64,000 bases of DNA from Cetobacterium somerae ATCC BAA-474. GTDB taxonomy: Bacteria; Fusobacteriota; Fusobacteriia; Fusobacteriales; Fusobacteriaceae. Positions 50,300 through 59,931 of this stretch are shown piece after piece. The stretch covers positions 46,333 to 110,332 of the forward strand of contig NZ_KI518180.1 in NCBI RefSeq assembly GCF_000479045.1, read 5' to 3'. How positions within the stretch are numbered: the stretch's first letter is position 1; every line of letters begins with the position of its first letter. The notes beneath the pieces were generated by a model that made no database searches, was not told the DNA's origin, and worked only from the letters and a program-made list of their open reading frames with translations. Both the position numbers and the translations under genes were made by a program.

Positions 50300-51985
50300 T
50301 TAAAATTGAAATTTATTTAAATAATTCTTAACATCTTCCATTATATCCTCTACACAATTATCTTCAAAAGGTGATTTTAATTTAGCAACTTTCAATAAAT
50401 TTAAGAATGATTTTGTTCCACCCTCATGACAAAGATTTAAATAATCTTTCCAACTTTCTTGATAATTTTTATTCATTTTTTGCCAAAATTGTAAAGCACA
50501 AATTTGAGCCAATGTATAATCTATATAATAAAATGGTACTTCAAATATATGAGCTTGTTGGAACCACCATGTTCCTTTTTCTAAAAATGGATTTTCTGAG
50601 TAATCACAATGAGGTTTATAAGTTTTTTCGAGCTCTCTCCAGATAGATTTTCTTTCAGCTGGAGTTAAATTAGGATTCTCATAAACTTTATGTTGGAAAT
50701 GATCCACTAAAACTCCATAAGGTATAAATTTAATAGCACTACTTAAATGCAAATATTTATATTTATTTGTATCCTCTTTAAAGAAATTTTCCATCCAATT
50801 CCAAGTGAAAAACTCCATACTCATCGAATGTATTTCAGAACTTTCATATGTAGCCCATAATAACTCTGGAATTTCAATCCAACTTGATCTATAAACTTGA
50901 AAAGCATGTCCAGCTTCATGAGTTAAAACATCAATATCGCCACTTGTTCCATTAAAATTTGAAAAAATAAAAGGTGACTTATAATCTGGAATAAAAGTAC
51001 AATATCCCCCTCCAGCTTTCCCTTTTTTAGTTGTTAAATCCATCAAATCATTTTCAATCATGAAATCAATAAACTCAGCGGTTTCAGATGAAAGTTCATG
51101 ATACATCTTTTTTCCTTGCTCAATAATCCAATTTGAATCTCCTTTAGGAGTTGGATTTCCATCATTAAACTCAAATTTTTCATCATAATACTTAAGAGTT
51201 TCTAATCCTAATCTTGTTTTTTGTTTTTCATATAAAGCAGAAGCTAATGGAACGATACTTTCAACAACTTGCTTTCTAAAAGAATCTACCATTTCAGCAT
51301 TATAGTCTACTCTATTCATTCTTAAGTATCCTAACTCTATAAAATTACTAAATCCTAACTTTTCAGCTATTTTTACTCTTATTTTTACAAGGTTATTAAA
51401 TATTTCATCAAATTTACTTTCGTTATTAATAAAAAAAGTTGATTTTGCTTCTTGAGCAGCTTTTCTTATAGTTCTATTTTTAGAAAGAATAAAAGGAGTC
51501 ATCCCAGATAAATTTCTTTCTTTTCCATCAAATAATATCTTAGCAGAAGCCAAAAGTTTTACATACTTAGAAACTTCTTTATTTTCCTCTTGTAAATCTT
51601 CAATAATATCTGAAGAGAATGTTTTTAAACTATTTTCCATCAATTTAAAAAGTTGATCTCCATATTCTAATACTAGTTTATCTTTATTACTATGATTTAC
51701 CATAATCTCATAAAAGTTGGTATCTAACTCTTGATAAAAAGGTGAAATCTCATCCCAGTATTCATTCTCATCGTCGTAAAATTTATCCTCAGTATTTATA
51801 GTGTGTCTAATATTAGCAATACTAGACATAGATGATATATTGTTTCTTATGGCATTAATTTCGTGAATTAAGTGTTTTTGTTCTTGAATATCAGTTGAAG
51901 CTTTTAAGTTTTCCATTAGATTTGTTAAAGTTTCTTTAATTAAATCATAATTAGGTCTTTCATATTTAAAATCTTTAAATTTCAT
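50300..51985 (-). CDS. M3-family oligoendopeptidase (PepF type)
   Basis: 561 aa zinc endopeptidase. HEAGHAFQVYRS contains the HExxH zinc site, with the third ligand downstream in YESSEIHSMSMEFFTW. The N-terminal helical domain and FEVPFYYIDYTLAQICALQFW near the C-terminus are typical of the pepF/M3 group. No signal peptide; it degrades imported or endogenous oligopeptides in the cytoplasm, fitting a peptide-fermenting lifestyle. Monocistronic, AGGAGG upstream of the ATG, strong promoter at 52020-52048. Confidence 0.93.
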   Translation of the reverse strand: MKFKDFKYERPNYDLIKETLTNLMENLKASTDIQEQKHLIHEINAIRNNISSMSSIANIRHTINTEDKFYDDENEYWDEISPFYQELDTNFYEIMVNHSNKDKLVLEYGDQLFKLMENSLKTFSSDIIEDLQEENKEVSKYVKLLASAKILFDGKERNLSGMTPFILSKNRTIRKAAQEAKSTFFINNESKFDEIFNNLVKIRVKIAEKLGFSNFIELGYLRMNRVDYNAEMVDSFRKQVVESIVPLASALYEKQKTRLGLETLKYYDEKFEFNDGNPTPKGDSNWIIEQGKKMYHELSSETAEFIDFMIENDLMDLTTKKGKAGGGYCTFIPDYKSPFIFSNFNGTSGDIDVLTHEAGHAFQVYRSSWIEIPELLWATYESSEIHSMSMEFFTWNWMENFFKEDTNKYKYLHLSSAIKFIPYGVLVDHFQHKVYENPNLTPAERKSIWRELEKTYKPHCDYSENPFLEKGTWWFQQAHIFEVPFYYIDYTLAQICALQFWQKMNKNYQESWKDYLNLCHEGGTKSFLNLLKVAKLKSPFEDNCVEDIMEDVKNYLNKFQF

Positions 51986-52019
51986 AAATTCCTCCTTTAT
52001 TTATTTTAAAAATAACTCT

Positions 52020-52048
52020 ATTATAGAGGAAAATCTACATATCATCAA
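52020..52048 (-). promoter_or_regulatory. Promoter of the oligoendopeptidase gene
   Basis: Minus strand TTGATG (52048-52043), 17-nt spacer, TATAAT (52025-52020). Confidence 0.75.
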
Positions 52049-52125
52049 CAAAAAAATTTTTAAAGGAAAAATATATATAATATTGTATAAAGACAAAAAT
52101 GAATTTTTTGAAAGGGGGTATGTAT

Positions 52126-53397
52126 ATGAAAAATATAGACAAGTTAGAGAAATTAAAAAAATCTTTTGAAAGAAATAAAGATTTAGTAACAGATGCCTTA
52201 TATAAAGACTTAGGGAAAAATTTTGAAGAAAGTAGGTTATCAGAGTATTACCCAGTTATATCTGAATTTGACTATTTTTTAAAGAATTTAGAAAAATGGA
52301 GTGAACCTGAAAAAATTAAAAGCTTTTTTAATTTTATAGGTTGTGGAACAATTATTCAACCTGAGCCTTACGGAAAAGTTTTAATTATTTCTCCATGGAA
52401 TTATCCTTTTAATTTAACTTTTATTCCTTTGATAGGTGCTATCGCTGCTGGAAATGAAGTTGTTTTAAAACCATCTGAAAATTCTAAATTTTCAAGTGAA
52501 ATAATAAAAAAAATAATTGAAGAAAGTGGTGTTGAAGATATTTCTGTTGTATTAGGAGATAGAGAAACAACAAAAGAGCTTTTAAATTCAAAGTTTGATT
52601 ATATATTTTTTACTGGTAGTACAAAAGTTGGAAAAGAGGTATATTTAAAAGCGGCTGAAACATTAACACCAGTGACACTAGAGCTAGGAGGAAAATCACC
52701 TGTTATAATAGAGGATGAACATTGTTTGCAAGACGCTGTAGAGAAAATAATTTGGGGTAAATTTTTTAATAGAGGCCAAACATGTGTAGCTCCTGATTAT
52801 ATTTATCTACCAACGGGATTGAAAGATCAATTTGTAGAATTAACTAGAGAGTATATTAGAAAAAATGGAGATGTTCAAGGAAAAATAATAAATGATGAGC
52901 ACTTTGAAAGATTAGAAAATTTGTTAAATAATCAAAATATAATCTATCAAAATGGAAAAATAGATGACGACACTAAAAATAAAGGATTATTTCCATTTAC
53001 AATAGTTTTAAATCCTAAAGATGATGATCCTATTTCTCAAGAGGAAATCTTTGGTCCAATTCTTCCTTTAGTTGAATATGAAAGTTTAGAAAAAGTTTAT
53101 TGGGATTTAAGATTAAAACCTGCTCCATTAGCTCTTTACATTTTTAGAAGTGATAAAGGTAATTTATCTACAAAAGGGTTAAAAGCAGGAGGTGTATGTA
53201 TAAATAGTACTATGCTGCAAATTATTGATAAAAGAGTTCCTTTTGGTGGAGTAGGTTACAGTGGACTTGGACAGTATCATGGTAAATATACATTTGATAC
53301 ATTTACTCACTATAAACCAATTTTTGAAGGAAGTGGTATAAAAATATCTATGCTAAGAAAAGTTATTAATCTAATTTTAAATAAAATAAAAAAATAA
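52126..53397 (+). CDS. NAD(P)-dependent aldehyde dehydrogenase, class 3-like
   Basis: 423 aa from ATG 52126, with GGGGG 7 nt upstream; in-frame ATGs at 52099 and 52120 are before or against the RBS. ALDH motifs: SPWNYPFNL, FTGSTKVGKEV, catalytic Glu in LELGGKSP and Cys in NRGQTCVAPDY, and late PFGGVGYSGLGQYHGKYTFDTF. The short length and hydrophobic/basic C-terminal end (ISMLRKVINLILNKIKK) resemble fatty-aldehyde (class 3) dehydrogenases attached to the membrane. Oxidises medium or long-chain aldehydes to acids. Monocistronic; a weak -10 lies upstream. Confidence 0.9.
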   Translation: MKNIDKLEKLKKSFERNKDLVTDALYKDLGKNFEESRLSEYYPVISEFDYFLKNLEKWSEPEKIKSFFNFIGCGTIIQPEPYGKVLIISPWNYPFNLTFIPLIGAIAAGNEVVLKPSENSKFSSEIIKKIIEESGVEDISVVLGDRETTKELLNSKFDYIFFTGSTKVGKEVYLKAAETLTPVTLELGGKSPVIIEDEHCLQDAVEKIIWGKFFNRGQTCVAPDYIYLPTGLKDQFVELTREYIRKNGDVQGKIINDEHFERLENLLNNQNIIYQNGKIDDDTKNKGLFPFTIVLNPKDDDPISQEEIFGPILPLVEYESLEKVYWDLRLKPAPLALYIFRSDKGNLSTKGLKAGGVCINSTMLQIIDKRVPFGGVGYSGLGQYHGKYTFDTFTHYKPIFEGSGIKISMLRKVINLILNKIKK

Positions 53398-53480
53398 ATA
53401 AAAGTAAAAATAAATGTAGTGCTTCTTAAGAAAATATTATACAATATATACGATACTAGAAAGATATTTAAGGAGAAAAC

Positions 53481-53984
53481 ATGAAAAAAGGATTAATCGC
53501 TTTATTTTTAGCAGCAAGTACAGCAGCATTTTCAATGGATGCACATTTAAGATTAGGAGCTATAACAAACGCTGGTTCTTATAACAAAGAGGATAAGAGT
53601 TTTGAAAGCTACGCGCCAACATTAGGATTAGAAATTACTCAAACTTTACTTTTAGCAGATGTAGGAGTGGGAATTGCTTATAATGGAAAAACTTCAGGAA
53701 CAGATATTGAAACAGTACCAGCTTATGGACTAATTAAAATGAATCTATTCCCAGTTGGAGTAAAACCATACTTAGTTGGAAAAGTTGGAAAAGTTTTATA
53801 TACTCGTGATAGCGTATCTAATTCAAATCCTGATGGAAAATATTTCTATGGTGCTGGAGTAGGTATGGATATATTCGCACTACAAGGTGAAATATTATAC
53901 TCTGTTACAAAAATAGATGGAGATAAAAGAGGGAATGATAATTTAGAGCAAATTAGCTTTACATTAGGATATAACTTCTTCTAA
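53481..53984 (+). CDS. Small outer-membrane beta-barrel protein
   Basis: 167 aa with signal peptide (MKKGLIALFLAASTAAFS) and a mature part made of alternating polar/apolar strands: LRLGAITNAGSY, YAPTLGLEIT, LADVGVGIAYNG, PAYGLIKMNLFP, KPYLVGKVGKVLY, YFYGAGVGMDIFA, GEILYSVTKID, and a final ISFTLGYNFF ending in Phe, the usual barrel-assembly signal. Probably eight strands, outer membrane, function unknown. A weak promoter TTAAGA-17-TACGAT (53426-53454) and AAGGAG precede it. Confidence 0.8.
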   Translation: MKKGLIALFLAASTAAFSMDAHLRLGAITNAGSYNKEDKSFESYAPTLGLEITQTLLLADVGVGIAYNGKTSGTDIETVPAYGLIKMNLFPVGVKPYLVGKVGKVLYTRDSVSNSNPDGKYFYGAGVGMDIFALQGEILYSVTKIDGDKRGNDNLEQISFTLGYNFF

Positions 53985-53996
53985 AATAAAAATAAG

Positions 53997-54025
53997 AAAA
54001 GGGAGTTTTAAAAACTCCCTTTTTA
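53997..54025. terminator. Bidirectional terminator after the beta-barrel gene
   Basis: 11-bp stem AAAAGGGAGTT/AACTCCCTTTT (53997-54007, 54013-54023) and T run; between convergent genes. Confidence 0.85.
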
Positions 54026-54029
54026 TATA

Positions 54030-54827
54030 TTAAATATTTTCTAAAGAAAATAAAGTAGATAAATATTTTGCAACTCCATTTTCATCATTTGTTAAATCTA
54101 ATGTATCGAACTCTTTTTTTAAGTCTTCAAAACCATTTTTCATAACAAGTCCTTTTCCAGCAACTTTAAGCATTTCGTAATCGTTAAAAGCATCTCCAAA
54201 GGCAATTGTATGCTTTAAACTAATATTTTTTAATTTAGCTATCATTTCAAGAGCTTTTCCTTTAGATGTTTCAAAGTGAACGATATCAAGATAATCCTCT
54301 TGAGATATAAAGGCGTTCACTTCATCGTATTTGTTAAAGTAAGATGATAGGTGTTTTAATTTTTCACCATCTCTATCCATTAAAACTATCTTTTCAAAAG
54401 TATATAGATTAATATTTTCTAAATTTATTTCAATAGGATCTTCAAGTGGATTGTATAAAAAAGTATTGGCTTTATCAATTGTTCCCTCTTCTATATATAC
54501 TTGAGTTCCATACGTAGCGAAAAATACGCAATCCTCTTCTAAAGATTTTTTAAAAACTTCATTGACTATGTTAGAATCCAATGTTCTTTGGAAAATTAAC
54601 TCCCCTTTATTATTATAAATAGTAGTTCCGTTATTACAGACAATTTCGCCATTTAATTCCAAAGTATCATAAATATGTTTAGCTCCTTTATAACTTCTAC
54701 CTGTAGCTATTATAAATTCAATTCCTCTCTCCTTTAATAAAGTTACAATTTTTTTTGTATATTCAGAAACATTTTTGTTTTTGTCTACTAAAGTCCCATC
54801 TAAATCAGAAACTATTAACTTATACAT
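54030..54827 (-). CDS. Cof-type HAD phosphatase
   Basis: 265 aa. HAD motif I SDLDGTLVDKN (nucleophile D8, D10), motif II in FIIATGRSYKGAKHI, motif IV GDAFNDYEMLKVAG, with a type IIB cap between about 85 and 190. Such enzymes dephosphorylate sugar phosphates, FMN or PLP; the substrate cannot be told. Cytoplasmic. Its ATG is preceded by a G-rich RBS and a near-consensus promoter. Confidence 0.9.
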   Translation of the reverse strand: MYKLIVSDLDGTLVDKNKNVSEYTKKIVTLLKERGIEFIIATGRSYKGAKHIYDTLELNGEIVCNNGTTIYNNKGELIFQRTLDSNIVNEVFKKSLEEDCVFFATYGTQVYIEEGTIDKANTFLYNPLEDPIEINLENINLYTFEKIVLMDRDGEKLKHLSSYFNKYDEVNAFISQEDYLDIVHFETSKGKALEMIAKLKNISLKHTIAFGDAFNDYEMLKVAGKGLVMKNGFEDLKKEFDTLDLTNDENGVAKYLSTLFSLENI

Positions 54828-54858
54828 ACATTCCCCCTAAACTCTTTTTATATTTATT

Positions 54859-54887
54859 ATTATAGTATCAAAAGATTGGAATTTCAA
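54859..54887 (-). promoter_or_regulatory. Promoter of the HAD phosphatase gene
   Basis: Minus strand TTGAAA (54887-54882), 17-nt spacer, TATAAT (54864-54859). Confidence 0.75.
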
Positions 54888-54976
54888 TATTAATTATTTT
54901 CAATAACTATAAAATATGTTAAAATATTAAAAAACATATGTAACAACGTAAAAAAATCAGGAGTAAAGGAAGTTAA

Positions 54977-57331
54977 ATGAAAAAATCAAAGGTTTTAATT
55001 TTACATGAAAGTGAAAGTACAAAAATATCCCTTGAAGAGTTAGGATTACATCTACTGCAAGATTATGATTTTGAATTTTTAAATATCTTAGACTATTTAA
55101 AATCTAACTTTAAAATCTATGACTTTATAGTGTTTGATAGCTATAATGACTATGTATTTGAATACTTTAAAGAAAAAGCAGATAGAATAATTGTATCAGT
55201 CAATATTTTAAAAGAAGAGAGACCCTCAGACTATATAAAAAGAGGAGCAGGAAACTTTCTTTTAAAACCATATTCTTTAAAAGAGATTAGGTTAGTTTTA
55301 GACCAACTAAAAGAAAATCTTTTAATTAAAGAAGAAGCAGAAGAAAATAGATTAAAGTTTTATACTCTATTAGATAATATTCCTTATATGGCTTGGTTTA
55401 AAAATAAAGATAGTGAGTACATGATTGTTAATAACGAGTTTAAAGAACATTGTGGAAAAGACTTTGAAACAATAAGAGGAAAAGGGGATCAGTTCGTATG
55501 GGATGGCATGATTGGGGAAAATTGTCGTCAATATGACTTAAAGGTTATGACAGAGAGAAAGCAACTAGTTTTCGATGAAATAATTCCAGGTAAAAAAGGT
55601 TATAAACAATTTAATATCTACAAAGTTCCTGTTGTAGATAGAAAAAATAATATTTTAGGAACAATGGGGATTGCAAAAGATATAACAGATTTAAAAAATA
55701 AAGATGTAAAATTTGATATTCTATTGGAAAATATGCCTTTTGCTGTATTTACCAAAAATAGAAACGGAGATATTATACAAAACAATTCAACATTTTATAA
55801 GTTAACTGATGTTAATAGATTTTCTTATATTTCATTAAAAGAAGAGGATTTTTTAGGCAAAGAGCATAAAGAAAGTATTGAAATTGAAGATAAAGATGTC
55901 ATTCACAATAAAAGTAATATATCTTTAGTGAGAACATTAAAAACAAAAAATGGAGAAAAAATAGTTGAAGTTTTCAAATCACCAATTATTGATATATCTG
56001 GTGAGGTTATAGGTATTGTTTGTACAATGAGAGATGTTACAGAGATGAAGAGTCAGGAAGCTAAAATAAAAAGAATGGCTTATACAGACTCATTAACTGG
56101 ACTAGCTAATCGAAGAGGGCTATACAACTATGTAGAAAGTCAATTAGTTAGAAAGTATTCTGATGTAACAATTATGTTTATGGATTTAGATAACTTTAAA
56201 TCTTTAAACGATAGTTTTGGTCATCAGCATGGTGATAAAATCCTAATTGAATTTGGAGAGGATTTACAGACGATTTGTAGAGATGGATTCGTTTCTAGAA
56301 TTGGTGGAGATGAGTTTGTAATTGTTTGGGAAGGAAAACTGAATAAGGAATTAGCCACAGATATGGCAGAAAAAATCCTTAATCTTTTAAGTGGTAAAAA
56401 ACGGAAATTTAATAAATTATCTGCAAGTATTGGAATTGTTACTGGTAATACTGGTGAAGAAACAATAGATAATTTTTTAACTAAAGGGGATTTAGCACTA
56501 TATAAAGCCAAAGATCAAGGAAAAAATCAATATGTTTTTTATAATCGTGATTTAGATAAAAAAAGATGTTTAAATGAGGAGATAGAACAAGATTTAAGAA
56601 ACGCTTTAGATAAAGATGAACTTGAACTTCACTATCAACCTCAATACACATGCAGTAAAGAACTTGTGGGATTAGAAGCACTCCTTAGATGGAATAATGA
56701 TAAATATAGAAAAGTACCTATAGTAGACATAATAAATATTATGGAAAAATCTACTTTAATAGATGAAATTGGAAAGTTTATAATAAAAAGTGCTTTCTCT
56801 TTTGCTAAAAAAATAAATGAAAATAGAGAAAAAAAAGTAATAGTTTCTGTTAATATCTCAGCAGTTCAAATAATGAAGCATAATTTTGTTAGAACTATTA
56901 AAAAAATCATAACTGAAACAGAAGTTAATCCTAGTTATGTTGGGATAGAAATCACAGAAACTGTATTATTACAAAATATCGGAGAAAATATTCTTAAAAT
57001 AAAAGAACTTAAAGATATTGGAATTAAAATATCTTTAGATGATTTTGGAACTGGATACTCTTCATTTAGTTATCTTGTAAAGATACCTCTTTCTAATATT
57101 AAAATTGATAAAAGTTTTATTTGGGGTATGAAAGATAGTGAAGAATACAGAACTTTAGTTAAGCTTTGTATTGATACTGCCCATGCTTTAAACTTAAAGG
57201 TTGTTGCAGAGGGAGTTGAAACAGTAGAAGACTTAGTTTTATTAAAATATATGAAGGCTGACTTTATTCAAGGATACCTTTTTTCTAAGCCACTACCAAA
57301 GCATATAATAGAAGCAACTGTATTACAATAA
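54977..57331 (+). CDS. GGDEF-EAL cyclic-di-GMP enzyme with receiver-like and PAS domains
   Basis: 784 aa, soluble. Residues 1-115 are receiver-like (D54 in FIVFDSYND; lysine in LLKPYS) but the acidic pair near the N-terminus is replaced by H10-E11. Two PAS domains follow (about 120-240 and 245-360). GGDEF domain about 365-530 with intact RIGGDEFVIVW; EAL domain about 540-784 with LEALLRW, IEITET, LDDFGTGYSS and VVAEGVET. Both catalytic halves look intact, so it may make and break c-di-GMP. A promoter TTTTCA-17-TAAAAT (54897-54925) precedes it. Stands alone, with no sensor kinase partner. Confidence 0.92.
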   Translation: MKKSKVLILHESESTKISLEELGLHLLQDYDFEFLNILDYLKSNFKIYDFIVFDSYNDYVFEYFKEKADRIIVSVNILKEERPSDYIKRGAGNFLLKPYSLKEIRLVLDQLKENLLIKEEAEENRLKFYTLLDNIPYMAWFKNKDSEYMIVNNEFKEHCGKDFETIRGKGDQFVWDGMIGENCRQYDLKVMTERKQLVFDEIIPGKKGYKQFNIYKVPVVDRKNNILGTMGIAKDITDLKNKDVKFDILLENMPFAVFTKNRNGDIIQNNSTFYKLTDVNRFSYISLKEEDFLGKEHKESIEIEDKDVIHNKSNISLVRTLKTKNGEKIVEVFKSPIIDISGEVIGIVCTMRDVTEMKSQEAKIKRMAYTDSLTGLANRRGLYNYVESQLVRKYSDVTIMFMDLDNFKSLNDSFGHQHGDKILIEFGEDLQTICRDGFVSRIGGDEFVIVWEGKLNKELATDMAEKILNLLSGKKRKFNKLSASIGIVTGNTGEETIDNFLTKGDLALYKAKDQGKNQYVFYNRDLDKKRCLNEEIEQDLRNALDKDELELHYQPQYTCSKELVGLEALLRWNNDKYRKVPIVDIINIMEKSTLIDEIGKFIIKSAFSFAKKINENREKKVIVSVNISAVQIMKHNFVRTIKKIITETEVNPSYVGIEITETVLLQNIGENILKIKELKDIGIKISLDDFGTGYSSFSYLVKIPLSNIKIDKSFIWGMKDSEEYRTLVKLCIDTAHALNLKVVAEGVETVEDLVLLKYMKADFIQGYLFSKPLPKHIIEATVLQ

Positions 57332-57346
57332 AAAAATTAATTTTGA

Positions 57347-57381
57347 AGAGTAAAAGTATAAAACTTTTGCTCTTTTTTTTT
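57347..57381 (+). terminator. Terminator after the GGDEF-EAL gene
   Basis: 11-bp stem AGAGTAAAAGT/ACTTTTGCTCT (57347-57357, 57363-57373, one G-T pair), then nine T. Confidence 0.88.
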
Positions 57382-57457
57382 CGTCAAAAAATTTAGGGAT
57401 TTTAACAAAAACGCCGTATAATAAATTATAATGTTAAATAAAATTTAGGAGGAAAGT

Positions 57458-58387
57458 ATGGAAAGAATTAATACTTTAAAAAACGAGATTTCTAAAAAGG
57501 TAATTGGACAAAAAGACATGGTCGAAAAAATTCTGATAGGAATCTTAACAGGAAACCATATTCTATTAGAAGGTCTTCCTGGATTAGCAAAATCACTGAC
57601 AGTAAACACAATAGCGGAAACTTTAGGATTAAGTTTTTCAAGAATTCAATTTACACCAGATTTATTACCTAGTGATATTGTAGGAACAGAGATGTATAAT
57701 GAAAAGACAGGAGATTTTAGTGTAAAAAAAGGGCCTATATTTGCTAATATAGTTTTAGCTGATGAAATAAACAGAGCTCCTGCGAAGGTTCAATCTGCTC
57801 TTTTAGAAGCTATGCAAGAGAAACAAGTTACAATAGCTAGTGAGACATTTAAATTAGATAAACCATTTATAGTTTTAGCAACTCAAAACCCTATAGAGCA
57901 AGATGGAACATACCCGTTACCAGAAGCTCAACAAGATAGATTTTTAATGAAAGTGAAAATAGAGTATCCTACATATGAAGAGGAGATGGAAATACTTGAT
58001 CTACTAACAGGTGAAAAAGAGTTTTCAGATATTCCTATAAATACAATTGTATCTCTACAGGATTTAGAAGAAATCAAAGAAACAATAAAGAAAGTTGTTA
58101 TAGATCAAAAATTAAAAAAATATATTTTAGATATTGTATTTAAGACTAGAGAGCACTCTGATTATATAGCTTGTGGAGCTTCTCCTAGAGCTAGTATAAG
58201 CTTGGTTATAGCATCTAAAGCTGCTGCATTTTTAGATGGAAGAGATTTTGTAATGCCACAAGATATAAAGAAAGTTATTTATGATGTATTACGTCATAGA
58301 CTTATTTTAACATATGAAGCTGAAGCAGAGGATAAAAAGGTAGAAGATATAATAGATGATATACTAAAAACAGTTATTTTACCATAA
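57458..58387 (+). CDS. MoxR-family AAA+ ATPase of the Bat operon
   Basis: 309 aa. Walker A LEGLPGLAKS, Walker B VLADEINRAP, sensor 1 LATQNP, and the MoxR signature GTYPLPEAQQDRFLMKV. MoxR ATPases act as chaperones with VWA proteins, here the BatA/BatB products. First gene of the seven-gene operon, AGGAGG before the ATG; a TATAAT at 57417-57422 lies upstream but with no good -35. 9 nt before the DUF58 gene. Confidence 0.93.
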   Translation: MERINTLKNEISKKVIGQKDMVEKILIGILTGNHILLEGLPGLAKSLTVNTIAETLGLSFSRIQFTPDLLPSDIVGTEMYNEKTGDFSVKKGPIFANIVLADEINRAPAKVQSALLEAMQEKQVTIASETFKLDKPFIVLATQNPIEQDGTYPLPEAQQDRFLMKVKIEYPTYEEEMEILDLLTGEKEFSDIPINTIVSLQDLEEIKETIKKVVIDQKLKKYILDIVFKTREHSDYIACGASPRASISLVIASKAAAFLDGRDFVMPQDIKKVIYDVLRHRLILTYEAEAEDKKVEDIIDDILKTVILP

Positions 58388-58396
58388 GGAGAGGCT

Positions 58397-59227
58397 ATGG
58401 ATAATAAATTAGAGAGTAAAAAGGAACTTTTAAAAAAGATAAAAAATATCGAAATAAAAGCTACTATTTTATCTGATAATATTTTTGCAGGACAGTATCA
58501 ATCTTGTTTAAAAGGAAATGGAATGGAGTTCTCAGATATTAGGAGATATGCTCCAGGAGATGATGTAAAAAAAATAGATTGGAAGGTTACTGCTAAACAA
58601 AGAAAAGCTTATGTAAAAGAGTTTGTAGAGGAGAGAGAACTTTCTGTCTTTTTATTAGTTGACATATCAGCGTCTAATAGATTCAAAGAGAAATTAGACC
58701 TTATAACAGAATTAGTTGGAAGTTTAGCATTTAGTGCTAATAAAAACGGTGATAGAGTAGGAGCACTATTTTTTTCTAATCAAATTGAGAGAGTTATTCC
58801 ATTAAAAAAAGGGAAAAAACATACATTATCTATAATTGAAAATTTATTGACGATTAATCCCAAAGGGGATAAAACAGATATTGCTATGGCTTTAAGATAC
58901 TTTGGAAAAGTTTTTAAAAGAAGATCAGTTATCTTCCTAATATCAGATTTTTTAGATGATAACTATGAAAAAGAGTTAAAAATACTATCTCAACGACATG
59001 AAATTATACCAGTTAGAATTGGTGATAAAAAATATGAATCACTTCCAATTGGAGCTATTTTTACTTTAGAAGATGCTGAAACTGGAGAACAAATAGTTGT
59101 TGAAAATTATAAAGAGAATAGTAGTAATATAAATATAAATAATATTTCCAATGGAATAAATTTATATGTTGGAGAGGATTATGTAAAAGAGATTTCAAAA
59201 TTCTTTAATAGAGGGAGAGTGCGATGA
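58397..59227 (+). CDS. DUF58 protein of the MoxR-Bat operon
   Basis: 276 aa. The DUF58 signature GMEFSDIRRYAPGDDVKKIDWKVTAKQRKAYVKEFVEERE spans about 42-81 (quoted parts: SDIRRYAPGDD, IDWKVTAK), followed by a VWA-like fold with LLVDISASNRF as the metal-site remnant and ISDFLDDNYEKE. A constant partner of MoxR ATPases, likely cytoplasmic and interacting with them. ATG has AAGGAGAGG; its stop overlaps the next start by 4 nt. Confidence 0.9.
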   Translation: MDNKLESKKELLKKIKNIEIKATILSDNIFAGQYQSCLKGNGMEFSDIRRYAPGDDVKKIDWKVTAKQRKAYVKEFVEERELSVFLLVDISASNRFKEKLDLITELVGSLAFSANKNGDRVGALFFSNQIERVIPLKKGKKHTLSIIENLLTINPKGDKTDIAMALRYFGKVFKRRSVIFLISDFLDDNYEKELKILSQRHEIIPVRIGDKKYESLPIGAIFTLEDAETGEQIVVENYKENSSNININNISNGINLYVGEDYVKEISKFFNRGRVR

Positions 59228-59931
59228 AAAAAATAGCTATTGGTATTTTTCTTTTACTTTCTCTACTATCTTTTAGCAAAGAGTATAATATAGGTGATAA
59301 AATCACTCTAAAAATAGAGGGTGTTATTGATAAAGGTGAAATTGAAAAAGCTTTAGAAGATTACAAGATATCATCTTTAGAAAAGGATAAAGATGGTTCT
59401 TATATTGTAACATTTACTACATATAAAGTCGGTGAAAATGAAATCCAAATTGGTGATAAAAAACTGAAGATAGATGTAGTTTCAACAATAGAACCTTCTG
59501 AAAAAGAGATTTACGAAGCTCTTTCAAACCCTAATAATACATATATAGAAACTGATTATCCACATATGGGAATTTTAGCAACTATAGCAGGAATAATTGC
59601 TGTTATAACAGCATTTTTTATGCATTTAGTGGATAGAGCTAAAGATCCATATATTATATTTAAAAAAGGGATGTCTAAAGTCAATGAATCCAATTGGAAA
59701 GAGAAGATTAGTTTAGAATTACGTAGATATATAGATAATATGTATGGAACTAATTTCTTAGGAGGAGAATACAATATTGTCTCTCCTATAACTGAAGAGG
59801 ATATTGATTTTATTAAAAATATGGATTATTTAAAATTTGCCCCTAATAGAGATGGTGATTATTTAGAATATAAAAAGAGAACCTTTGAAATAGTAGAGAG
59901 ATTAAGAAAGGAGAAAAAGAACAGTGTATAA
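59224..59931 (+). CDS. Membrane-anchored Bat operon protein
   Basis: 235 aa. Signal sequence MKKIAIGIFLLLSLLSFS, a periplasmic beta-rich domain to about 110, one membrane helix (GILATIAGIIAVITAFFMHLV) and a basic cytoplasmic tail of about 100 residues. The arrangement resembles the DUF4381/BatE-neighbour proteins placed between DUF58 and BatA in such operons, but I cannot assign a named family with confidence. 4-nt overlap upstream and 8-nt overlap downstream show tight coupling. Confidence 0.7.
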   Translation: MKKIAIGIFLLLSLLSFSKEYNIGDKITLKIEGVIDKGEIEKALEDYKISSLEKDKDGSYIVTFTTYKVGENEIQIGDKKLKIDVVSTIEPSEKEIYEALSNPNNTYIETDYPHMGILATIAGIIAVITAFFMHLVDRAKDPYIIFKKGMSKVNESNWKEKISLELRRYIDNMYGTNFLGGEYNIVSPITEEDIDFIKNMDYLKFAPNRDGDYLEYKKRTFEIVERLRKEKKNSV

